From Paraburkholderia unamae (lineage in GTDB: Bacteria > Pseudomonadota > Gammaproteobacteria > Burkholderiales > Burkholderiaceae): 64,000 bases of DNA. Location of the stretch: assembly GCF_003268775.1 (NCBI RefSeq), contig NZ_QLSU01000020.1, forward strand, positions 62,001 through 126,000, written 5' to 3'. This document shows positions 9,109 to 16,004 of the stretch, in pieces (the first letter of the stretch is position 1; each line of letters begins with the position of its first letter). Position numbers and translations under genes: made by a program. Under the pieces are notes generated by a model that worked only from the letters and a program-made list of their open reading frames with translations, had not been told where the DNA came from and ran no database searches.

Positions 9109-9612
9109 ATGACGGATCCGACTCCCACGCCCCCGCCCGAAGTCCGCGATTACGACCTCGGCGAGAGCGTCGGCTACCTGATTTCGCGGGTGAAATCGAC
9201 GATGTCGAACATGGTCACCCAGCGCGCCGTCGCCGAACTCGGCGTGACGAGCCAGCAGGCCAGCATCCTTTTCATGGTGGCAAGCGGCAAGTGCCTGCTC
9301 GCGGCGGAACTGGCGCGCGAGTACGGGATCGACGCGAGCGCGGTCACGCGCCTCGTCGACCGGCTCGAAAAACGCGGCCTCCTCCAGCGCGTGCGCAGCT
9401 CCGAGGACCGCCGCGCGGTGCACCTCGCGCTCACGCCCGAAGGCCTCGCCATCGCGGCACGCATGCCCGCGATCTTCCGCAGCGTCACGGAGCATCTGTC
9501 CACCGGCTTCACGCCGGAGGAAGTCGGGTTCCTGAAGAGCATGTTGCGGCGGATTCTCGCGAATAGCTGCGAAGCTAACCAGAACGCGAACCCGAATCCG
9601 CCCGCGAATTGA
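9109..9612 (+). CDS. MarR-family transcriptional regulator of the adjacent efflux operon
   Basis: Winged-helix dimeric repressor, 167 residues from the ATG at 9109 (a TTG seven codons earlier is possible). The core reads QQASILFMVASGKCLLAAELAREYGIDASAVTRLVDRLEKRGLLQR, followed by the wing RVRSSEDRRAVHLALTPEG, which is textbook MarR (wHTH, then the SSEDRR turn). It is first in a plus-strand run with an outer-membrane efflux lipoprotein, an EmrA-type adaptor and an EmrB-type pump, so it most likely represses that operon and releases it on binding a phenolic or drug-like ligand. The promoter immediately upstream has a candidate operator. The C-terminal tail is Asn/Pro-rich. Confidence 0.9.
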   Translation: MTDPTPTPPPEVRDYDLGESVGYLISRVKSTMSNMVTQRAVAELGVTSQQASILFMVASGKCLLAAELAREYGIDASAVTRLVDRLEKRGLLQRVRSSEDRRAVHLALTPEGLAIAARMPAIFRSVTEHLSTGFTPEEVGFLKSMLRRILANSCEANQNANPNPPAN

Positions 9613-9701
9613 TGACGGGGCAAGCAAATTTGAAAACAAGAGACAAGAGAATAGCTGCATCGTCCAGTATCACATCACCTTCTCACGCATCGAGACGAGC
9701 A

Positions 9702-11291
9702 ATGACTTCCCAAACCGAGTTTGCGCCAGTTCCGGCCGTGCGGGCATTGTCCGGCCGGGCGGCGGTCGCCGCCGCGGTCGCGGCGCTCGCCCTTTCGGGT
9801 TGCGCGAACTACATCGGCATCAAGAGCGACAAGACCATCGACCAGCCGCAGCAGTTCGAGACGTCGCAGAGCATTCCGGAGCAAGGCGGCCAGTGGCCGA
9901 CGCTCGACTGGGCGAGCCAGTTCGGCGACCCGCAACTGCCGAAGCTGATCGACGAAGCGCTCGAAGGCAGCCCGAGCATCGCCCAGGCGCAGGCGCGCAT
10001 CGCCAAGGCGTCGTCGTACATCGAAACCTCGAAGTCGGCGCTCTATCCGAAGGCCAACCTGAGCTACTCCTGGACTCGCGAGCTGTATTCGGAAAACGCG
10101 CTCTTCCCGCCCCCGTACGGCGGCAGCTGGTACAGCGAGAACAATGTGCTCGCGAGCGCCTCGTGGGATCTGGACCTTTGGGGCAAGAACCGTCAGCGCC
10201 TCGCGCAAGCCGTTTCCTCGCAGCGCGCCGCGCTCGCCGACATGCAGCAGGCGCGCGTGACGCTCGCCTCCTCGGTCGCACGCACCTATAACCAGCTCGC
10301 CCAGCTCTACGCGTTGCGCGACATCGCGGTGCACGAGATCGACAACCGCAAGACCATCGGGACGATCACGAACGGCCGCGTGGTGGCGGGCCTCGACACC
10401 AACGTCGAGAAACAGACGGCGAACGGCAACATCGCGACGAGCCAGGCCAACCTCTCGCAGATCGACGGCCAGATCGAGTCCGTGCGCTACCAGCTGGGCG
10501 CGTTGCTCGGCAAGGGTCCGGACCGCGGCCTGCAAATCGCGCAGCCGGTGCTCAACCCGGTTGCGAACGTGGCGCTGCCCAACAACCTGCCCGCCGACCT
10601 CGTCGCGCGCCGCCCCGACATCGTCGCCGCGCGCTGGCAGGTGGAAGCCGCCATGCACGACGTGAAGGAAGCGAAGGCCGAGTTCTATCCCGACGTGAAC
10701 CTCGCGGCCGGTTTCGGCTTCGATGCGTTCGGCTGGGGCAAATTCCTCAACTTCACGAGCCGCCAGATGAACATCGGGCCGGCCGTGCATCTGCCGCTCT
10801 TCGACGCGGGCGCCCTGCGCGCGCAGTTGAAGGGCCGCTATGCCGACTTCGAGCTCGACGTGGCGAACTACAACCAGACGCTCATCGGCGCGTTCCAGGA
10901 TGTGGCCACGGGCGTTTCGTCGATCCGCTCGGCGGACAAACAGCTCGTCGACGCCCAGCGTGCGCTCGACGCGTCGACCAATGCCTGGCAGCTCGCCGTG
11001 ATCCGCTACAAGGCGGGTCTGTCCGAGCAGCTTCAGGTGCTCAACGCCGACCAGAACCGCCTCGCGGCGGAGCAGACGGTGACGAACCTGAAGGCGCAGC
11101 GCCGCGACCAGCAGATGGCGCTCATCAAGTCGCTTGGCGGCGGCTTCGAAGCGCAAGCCGCGGACATCACGCCGCCCGCCGACGTCGGCAGCGAAGCCGG
11201 TAGCCAGGCACGCGGCCAGAGCGACGTGAACGGCGCGCCGTGGCGCGGCGCGCGCGCGCCGGCGCAGAGCGCGTCGACTGCGGCGAACTGA
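9702..11291 (+). CDS. Outer-membrane efflux lipoprotein (TolC/NodT family)
   Basis: Outer-membrane channel of a tripartite exporter, 529 residues from the ATG at 9702. The N-terminus is a lipoprotein signal: a hydrophobic stretch ending in the lipobox LALSGC. Two OEP repeats follow (SPSIAQAQARIAKASSYIE and the later LVARRPDIVAARWQVEAA block), as in NodT/OprM proteins. An upstream in-frame ATG at 9609 would add 31 residues before the signal peptide and is less likely. It lies between the MarR regulator and the EmrA-type adaptor and should form the exit duct for the EmrAB-like pump. The last 40 residues are low-complexity. Confidence 0.92.
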   Translation: MTSQTEFAPVPAVRALSGRAAVAAAVAALALSGCANYIGIKSDKTIDQPQQFETSQSIPEQGGQWPTLDWASQFGDPQLPKLIDEALEGSPSIAQAQARIAKASSYIETSKSALYPKANLSYSWTRELYSENALFPPPYGGSWYSENNVLASASWDLDLWGKNRQRLAQAVSSQRAALADMQQARVTLASSVARTYNQLAQLYALRDIAVHEIDNRKTIGTITNGRVVAGLDTNVEKQTANGNIATSQANLSQIDGQIESVRYQLGALLGKGPDRGLQIAQPVLNPVANVALPNNLPADLVARRPDIVAARWQVEAAMHDVKEAKAEFYPDVNLAAGFGFDAFGWGKFLNFTSRQMNIGPAVHLPLFDAGALRAQLKGRYADFELDVANYNQTLIGAFQDVATGVSSIRSADKQLVDAQRALDASTNAWQLAVIRYKAGLSEQLQVLNADQNRLAAEQTVTNLKAQRRDQQMALIKSLGGGFEAQAADITPPADVGSEAGSQARGQSDVNGAPWRGARAPAQSASTAAN

Positions 11292-11354
11292 GCGCCTGGC
11301 GGCACACACATCAAAAACTGAACGAACAGCACGCAAGCATCCGGAGATCCTTCC

Positions 11355-12623
11355 ATGAGCACCCCCCAGCAACCGGCGGCCAATCAGCAGCCGAACGCGA
11401 ACAGCGGCAAGCGCAAGCGCATGATGACGCTGCTTGTCCTCGTGATCGTGATTGCAGCCATTGCCTACGGCCTCTACTACTTCCTCGTCGCGCGCTTCAC
11501 GGAAAGCACCGACGACGCCTACGTGAACGGCAACGTCGTGCAGATCACGCCGCAGGTCACCGGCACGGTGATCGCGCTGAAAGCGGACGACACGCAAACC
11601 GTGAATGTGGGCGACCCGCTCGTGCTGCTCGACCCGGCCGACGCGCGCGTCACGCTTGAGCAGACTGAGGCGCAGCTCGCGCAAACGGTGCGCCAGGTGC
11701 GCGGCCTTTTCGCCGACGACAGCCAGTACGAAGCACAAGTCGCCCAGCGTCAGTCCGACCTCTCGCGCGCACAGGACGACCTGCGCCGCCGCATGCAGGT
11801 CGCGCAAACGGGCGCCGTCTCGCAGGAAGAAATCTCCCACGCCCGCGACGCCGTGCGCAGCGCCGAAGCCGCGCTCGAAGCCTCACAGCAGCAACTCGCC
11901 GCGAACCGCGCGCTGACCGCGAACACGACCATCGCCAATCACCCGAACGTGGAAGCCGCCGCCGCGAAGGTGCGCGACGCCTATCTGGCGAACGCCCGCA
12001 ACACGCTGCCCGCGCCGGTCACGGGCTACGTGGCCAAGCGCTCGGTGCAGGTGGGCCAGCGCGTCTCGCCGGGCAATCCGCTCATGTCGGTGGTGCCGCT
12101 GAACTCGCTGTGGATCGACGCCAACTTCAAGGAAGTGCAACTGAAGCACATGCGCATCGGCCAGCCGGTCGAGATGACGGCCGACGTGTATGGCTCGTCG
12201 GTGGTCTATCACGGCAAGGTGGTGGGCTTCTCGGCGGGCACGGGCTCGGCCTTCTCGCTGTTGCCCGCGCAGAACGCCACGGGTAACTGGATCAAGGTGG
12301 TGCAGCGCCTGCCGGTGCGTATCTCGCTCGATCCGGAAGACCTCCTGAAGCACCCGCTGCGCATCGGCCTGTCGATGCAGGTGGACGTGAACATCCGCAA
12401 CGACTCGGGCACGCAGCTCGGCAACGCGCAGAACACCGTGTACGAGACCGACGTGTTCGCCAAGTACGGCGCGGAAGCCGACGCGGAAATCGCACGCATC
12501 ATCGCCGAGAACGCCGGCCCGAGCGCGCACAAGGCAGCCAGCAACGCGGCGAGCGGCGCTACCGCAAACGCGCAGACGTCGCCGGCGAGCGAGCACGCCG
12601 CCAAGGCTGGCGCAAAAGGCTGA
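11355..12623 (+). CDS. emrA: EmrA-type membrane fusion protein (HlyD family)
   Basis: Periplasmic adaptor of 422 residues linking the inner-membrane pump to the outer-membrane channel. There is a single N-terminal membrane anchor (about residues 20-45), then the TDDAYVNGNVVQITPQVTGTV lipoyl half-motif, a long alpha-helical hairpin (about 95-200), the second lipoyl half APVTGYVAKRSVQVGQRVSPG and the beta-barrel domain SLWIDANFKEVQLKHMRIGQPVEM. All are standard for EmrA. GGAGATCCTTCC precedes the ATG. The C-terminal 45 residues are Ala-rich and likely disordered. Confidence 0.93.
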   Translation: MSTPQQPAANQQPNANSGKRKRMMTLLVLVIVIAAIAYGLYYFLVARFTESTDDAYVNGNVVQITPQVTGTVIALKADDTQTVNVGDPLVLLDPADARVTLEQTEAQLAQTVRQVRGLFADDSQYEAQVAQRQSDLSRAQDDLRRRMQVAQTGAVSQEEISHARDAVRSAEAALEASQQQLAANRALTANTTIANHPNVEAAAAKVRDAYLANARNTLPAPVTGYVAKRSVQVGQRVSPGNPLMSVVPLNSLWIDANFKEVQLKHMRIGQPVEMTADVYGSSVVYHGKVVGFSAGTGSAFSLLPAQNATGNWIKVVQRLPVRISLDPEDLLKHPLRIGLSMQVDVNIRNDSGTQLGNAQNTVYETDVFAKYGAEADAEIARIIAENAGPSAHKAASNAASGATANAQTSPASEHAAKAGAKG

Positions 12624-12728
12624 TTGCGAAGCCAATTTCGCGCCAACCACGCGCCAACTTTGCGTTGAGTTAGCGTCGCGTCGGCGTGAACAGCGCTCCG
12701 CTATTGCACTGATCCCTCGCTGACTCGC

Positions 12729-12764
12729 GAAGGCGCGGGCTGATCATCGTCAGCCCGCGCCTTC
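12729..12764 (+). other. Perfect 15-bp hairpin between emrA and emrB
   Basis: GAAGGCGCGGGCTGA (12729-12743) and its exact complement at 12750-12764 flank a 6-nt loop. No T-run follows. In a 179-bp spacer inside an operon it could stabilise the upstream mRNA or reduce pump expression relative to the adaptor. Confidence 0.5.
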
Positions 12765-12802
12765 GTCGTGCGGCGCGAGGCAAGTCAACCACCAAGGACT
12801 CC

Positions 12803-14371
12803 ATGGCAGCAGCACAACAACCCGTAGTCCACCCACCGCTCAAGGGCGCGCAACTCGTGATCGGCACCATCGCGGTGTCGCTCGCGGTGTTCATGAACGT
12901 GCTCGACACCTCGATCGCGAACGTCTCGATCCCGTCGATCTCGGGCGACCTCGGCGTGGCGTCGGACCAGGGCACCTGGGTCATTACCTCGTTCGCGGTG
13001 GCCAACGCCATCTCGGTGCCGCTCACCGGCTGGCTCACCGAGCGCATCGGCCAGGTTCGCCTCTTCATGGCGTCGATCATCCTGTTCGTGATCTCGTCGT
13101 GGCTATGCGGCCTCGCGCCCACGCTGCCCTTCCTGCTCGCCTCGCGCGTGCTGCAAGGCGCCGTGGCCGGCCCGATGATCCCGCTCTCGCAAACGCTGCT
13201 GCTCGCGAGCTACCCGCGCGCGAAGGCACCCATGGCGCTCTCGATGTGGTCGATGACCACGCTCATCGCGCCGGTGGCGGGTCCGATTCTCGGCGGCTGG
13301 ATCTCCGACAACATCTCGTGGCCGTGGATCTTCTACGTGAACATCCCCGTGGGCATCGCCGCGGCGCTCGCCACGTGGGCGATCTTCCGCAACCGCGATT
13401 CGGTCGTGAAGAAGGCGCCGATCGACGGCGTGGGCCTCGCGCTCCTCATCATCTGGGTCGGCTCGCTTCAGGTGATGCTCGACAAGGGCAAGGACCTCGA
13501 CTGGTTCTCGTCCACCACGATCGTCGTGCTCGCGCTCACGGCCGTGGTCGCGTTCGCGTTCTTCGTGGTGTGGGAGCTGACCGCCGATCACCCGGTGGTC
13601 GATCTGTCGCTGTTCGCCCGGCGCAATTTCACGGGAGCGACGATCGCGCTCTCGGTGGGCTACGGGCTCTACTTCGGCAATCTCGTGCTGCTGCCGCTAT
13701 GGCTGCAAACCACGCTCGGCTACACGGCGACCGACGCGGGCATCGTGATGGCGCCCGTGGGCGTCTTCGCGATCATGCTCTCGCCGATCACGGGCAAGAT
13801 CCTGCCGCGCACCGACCCGCGTTATATCGCGACGACGGCCTTCATCGTGTTCGCACTGTGCTTCTGGATGCGCTCGCAGTACACCACGGGCGTGGACACC
13901 TGGGCGCTCACGCTGCCGACGCTCATTCAGGGCATCGGCATGGCGGGCCTCTTCATTCCGCTCGTGTCGATCACGCTCTCTGGCTTGCCGGGGCATCGGA
14001 TTCCGGCGGCCTCGGGCCTGTCGAACTTCGTGCGGATCATGTGCGGCGGCATCGGCACCTCGATCTTCGAAACCGCGTGGGATCACCGCACGACGTTCCA
14101 CCACGCGCGCCTGACCGAAGTGGCGACGCCGACCAACCCGGTGTTCAACCAGTCGATGCAGCAGTTCCAGAACGGCGTGGGGCTCGATCCATCGCAGGCG
14201 CACGGCCTGTTCGACCGGATGCTCTCGCAGCAGGCGGCGCAGCTCGGCGTGAACGACCTGTTCTGGATTTCGTCGATGATCTTCATCGTGCTGATCACGC
14301 TCATCTGGATCACGCGGCCCGAGCGGGCTGGTGGTGCCGATGCAGGCGCGGCGGCATCGGCGGCGCATTGA
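12803..14371 (+). CDS. emrB: EmrB/QacA-type drug:proton antiporter (DHA2, 14 transmembrane helices)
   Basis: Inner-membrane MFS pump of 522 residues. Visible signatures are NVLDTSIANVSIPSISGDLG in helix 1, the motif C-like VLQGAVAGPMIPLSQTLLL, and WSMTTLIAPVAGPILGGWISD with the WPWIFYVNIPVG loop typical of DHA2/EmrB. The preference for an EmrA partner and a TolC-like channel is consistent with the preceding genes. The last gene of the operon, it ends at a strong terminator. The substrate cannot be read from sequence; hydrophobic or phenolic compounds are usual for the family. Confidence 0.94.
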   Translation: MAAAQQPVVHPPLKGAQLVIGTIAVSLAVFMNVLDTSIANVSIPSISGDLGVASDQGTWVITSFAVANAISVPLTGWLTERIGQVRLFMASIILFVISSWLCGLAPTLPFLLASRVLQGAVAGPMIPLSQTLLLASYPRAKAPMALSMWSMTTLIAPVAGPILGGWISDNISWPWIFYVNIPVGIAAALATWAIFRNRDSVVKKAPIDGVGLALLIIWVGSLQVMLDKGKDLDWFSSTTIVVLALTAVVAFAFFVVWELTADHPVVDLSLFARRNFTGATIALSVGYGLYFGNLVLLPLWLQTTLGYTATDAGIVMAPVGVFAIMLSPITGKILPRTDPRYIATTAFIVFALCFWMRSQYTTGVDTWALTLPTLIQGIGMAGLFIPLVSITLSGLPGHRIPAASGLSNFVRIMCGGIGTSIFETAWDHRTTFHHARLTEVATPTNPVFNQSMQQFQNGVGLDPSQAHGLFDRMLSQQAAQLGVNDLFWISSMIFIVLITLIWITRPERAGGADAGAAASAAH

Positions 14372-14414
14372 GGCTCGCGCATTGAAGCGACAGACACCGC
14401 CAACAAGCCAATAA

Positions 14415-14457
14415 TAAAAAAGGCACGCCCGGTTTTCACCGGCGTGCCTTTTTTTCG
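14415..14457. terminator. Bidirectional intrinsic terminator between emrB and truB
   Basis: GGCACGCC...GGCGTGCC stem (14422-14432 with 14439-14448, one bulged C, TTTTCA loop) preceded by six A and followed by seven T. It can end both the efflux operon (plus) and the truB operon (minus). Confidence 0.9.
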
Positions 14458-14482
14458 CTGCGTGCGCGGCGTAGCGCTTCGC

Positions 14483-15451
14483 TCAGACCGCGCCGCTCAC
14501 CACCAGCCGCTCGGGCGCGAGCACGCCGTTTGCGGCCTTCGCCACGCCGAGCAAGCGCCCGCCTTCGTCATACACACGCACACGTTCGGCCGCCTCGCAG
14601 ACCGCACGGTCCAGCACGAGCTCGTTGAGCGGCAAACGCTGACCATGCGTGAAGCGGCGCGCCGCGTCGGCATTCAACGTCACGCTGGGAAACGTCGAGA
14701 GCAACGCATCGACGGGGCGCAGCCACGCGTCGCGCGCCGGCTCGTCGGCGGCGGTGAGCGCGTCGAGCGTCACCGCATGGTCGAGCGTGAGCGCGCCCAC
14801 GCCCGTGCGCCGCAACATCACGAGATGCGCGCCACAGCCAAGCGCCTCGCCGATATCCTCGGCGAGCGTGCGGATGTACGTGCCCTTGCTGCACGTCACG
14901 CGGAACGTCACCTCGGGAACGGCAGGCAGCGCGCAGCCGATCATCTCCAGCGCGAGGATCGTCACCTGGCGCCCTTCACGCTCGACCGTCTGGCCCGCGC
15001 GCGCGTATTCGTAGAGCGGCTTGCCATCGCGCTTGAGCGCCGAATACATCGGCGGCACCTGCACGATCTCGCCGACGAATTGCGCCATCGCTTCGCGCAC
15101 CGCGGCTTCGTCGCACGCGACGTCGCGCGTTTCGATCGCCTCGCCTTCGGCGTCGCCGGTGGCGGTGCGAATGCCGAGGCGCATGGTCGCCTCATAGGTC
15201 TTGTCGGCTTCGAGCAGATCCTGCGAGAACTTGGTCGCTTCGCCGAAGCACAGCGGCAGCAGACCCGACGCCAGCGGATCGAGCGTGCCCGTGTGCCCCG
15301 CCTTCTTCACGCGGTAAAGACGCTTCGCGCGAATCAGCGCGTCGTTGCTGGACAGGCCAACGGGCTTGTCCAGCAGGAGCACGCCGTCCAGCAGGCGGCG
15401 CGGGATCTTCGGACGCGGCTCGCCTTGATGCTTTTTCGATGATGCCGTCAT
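14483..15451 (-). CDS. truB: tRNA pseudouridine(55) synthase
   Basis: Makes pseudouridine 55 in the T-loop of tRNAs. 322 residues, normal length. The catalytic aspartate lies in HTGTLDPLASGLLPLCFGEATK (Asp58), preceded by the family start GVLLLDKPVGLSSNDAL. The thumb region TYEATMRLGIRTATGDAEGE, RVTCSKGTYIRTLAEDIG and a short C-terminal PUA-like part are present. The start lies 8 nt past the rbfA stop, in the conserved infB-rbfA-truB order. Confidence 0.96.
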   Translation of the reverse strand: MTASSKKHQGEPRPKIPRRLLDGVLLLDKPVGLSSNDALIRAKRLYRVKKAGHTGTLDPLASGLLPLCFGEATKFSQDLLEADKTYEATMRLGIRTATGDAEGEAIETRDVACDEAAVREAMAQFVGEIVQVPPMYSALKRDGKPLYEYARAGQTVEREGRQVTILALEMIGCALPAVPEVTFRVTCSKGTYIRTLAEDIGEALGCGAHLVMLRRTGVGALTLDHAVTLDALTAADEPARDAWLRPVDALLSTFPSVTLNADAARRFTHGQRLPLNELVLDRAVCEAAERVRVYDEGGRLLGVAKAANGVLAPERLVVSGAV

Positions 15452-15459
15452 TGCCCGCG

Positions 15460-15825
15460 TCAGTCGTCCTTCGCGCGGGTGGCGTTCGCCTCGTCGATCA
15501 GGCGCGACATCTCGACGCCCCGCTCGATCGACTGGTCGTAATGGAAGTGCAGCGTCGGCACGGTGTGGATATGCAGGCGCTTGAAAAGCTGGTTGTGCAG
15601 GTGCCCGGCCGCGTGGTTGAGCGCTTCCTGCGTGGCTTTCGGGTCGCCCGTGAGCGTCGTGAAATAGACCTTCGCGTGGGCGTAGTCAGGCGTGAGCTCC
15701 ACGCTCTGGATCGTCACGAGACCGATGCGCGGATCCTTCACTTCGCGCATCAGCTCGGACAGATCGCGCTGGATCTGATCGGCGATCTGCACGTTGCGAT
15801 TCGGAGAAGTACGTTTTTTCGGCAT
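15460..15825 (-). CDS. rbfA: 30S ribosome-binding factor A
   Basis: Small KH-type protein of 121 residues that assists late 30S maturation near the 5' end of 16S rRNA. Recognisable blocks are NVQIADQIQRDLSELMREVKDPRIGLVTI, VELTPDYAHAKVYFT and LHFHYDQSIERGVEMSRLID. AGGTGG precedes the ATG. It lies between infB and truB, but an intrinsic terminator in the infB-rbfA spacer suggests lower or separately controlled expression. Confidence 0.95.
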   Translation of the reverse strand: MPKKRTSPNRNVQIADQIQRDLSELMREVKDPRIGLVTIQSVELTPDYAHAKVYFTTLTGDPKATQEALNHAAGHLHNQLFKRLHIHTVPTLHFHYDQSIERGVEMSRLIDEANATRAKDD

Positions 15826-15888
15826 GATGGTTCCACCTCTTTATCTACGAGGCATACAGGCGGCGTTGCGTCCATGAAGGCGCACACG

Positions 15889-15940
15889 GCCGCGCAAAAA
15901 CAAAACGGGCGGGGCCGGCCAGTGCCCGCCCCGCCCGTTA
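15889..15940 (-). terminator. Intrinsic terminator between infB and rbfA
   Basis: On the minus strand a GC-rich stem (AACGGGCGGGG paired with CCCCGCCCGTT) is followed by TTTTGTTTTTG. It lies about 65-115 bp past the infB stop and before the rbfA start. It is unexpected inside this conserved operon, so it may act as a partial terminator. Confidence 0.7.
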
Positions 15941-16004
15941 TCGGGAAATCCCGCGCATCGCTCCGCGAGCGGCCGATGACGGCCTGCCCGCGGGCGCCGC
16001 CGTA

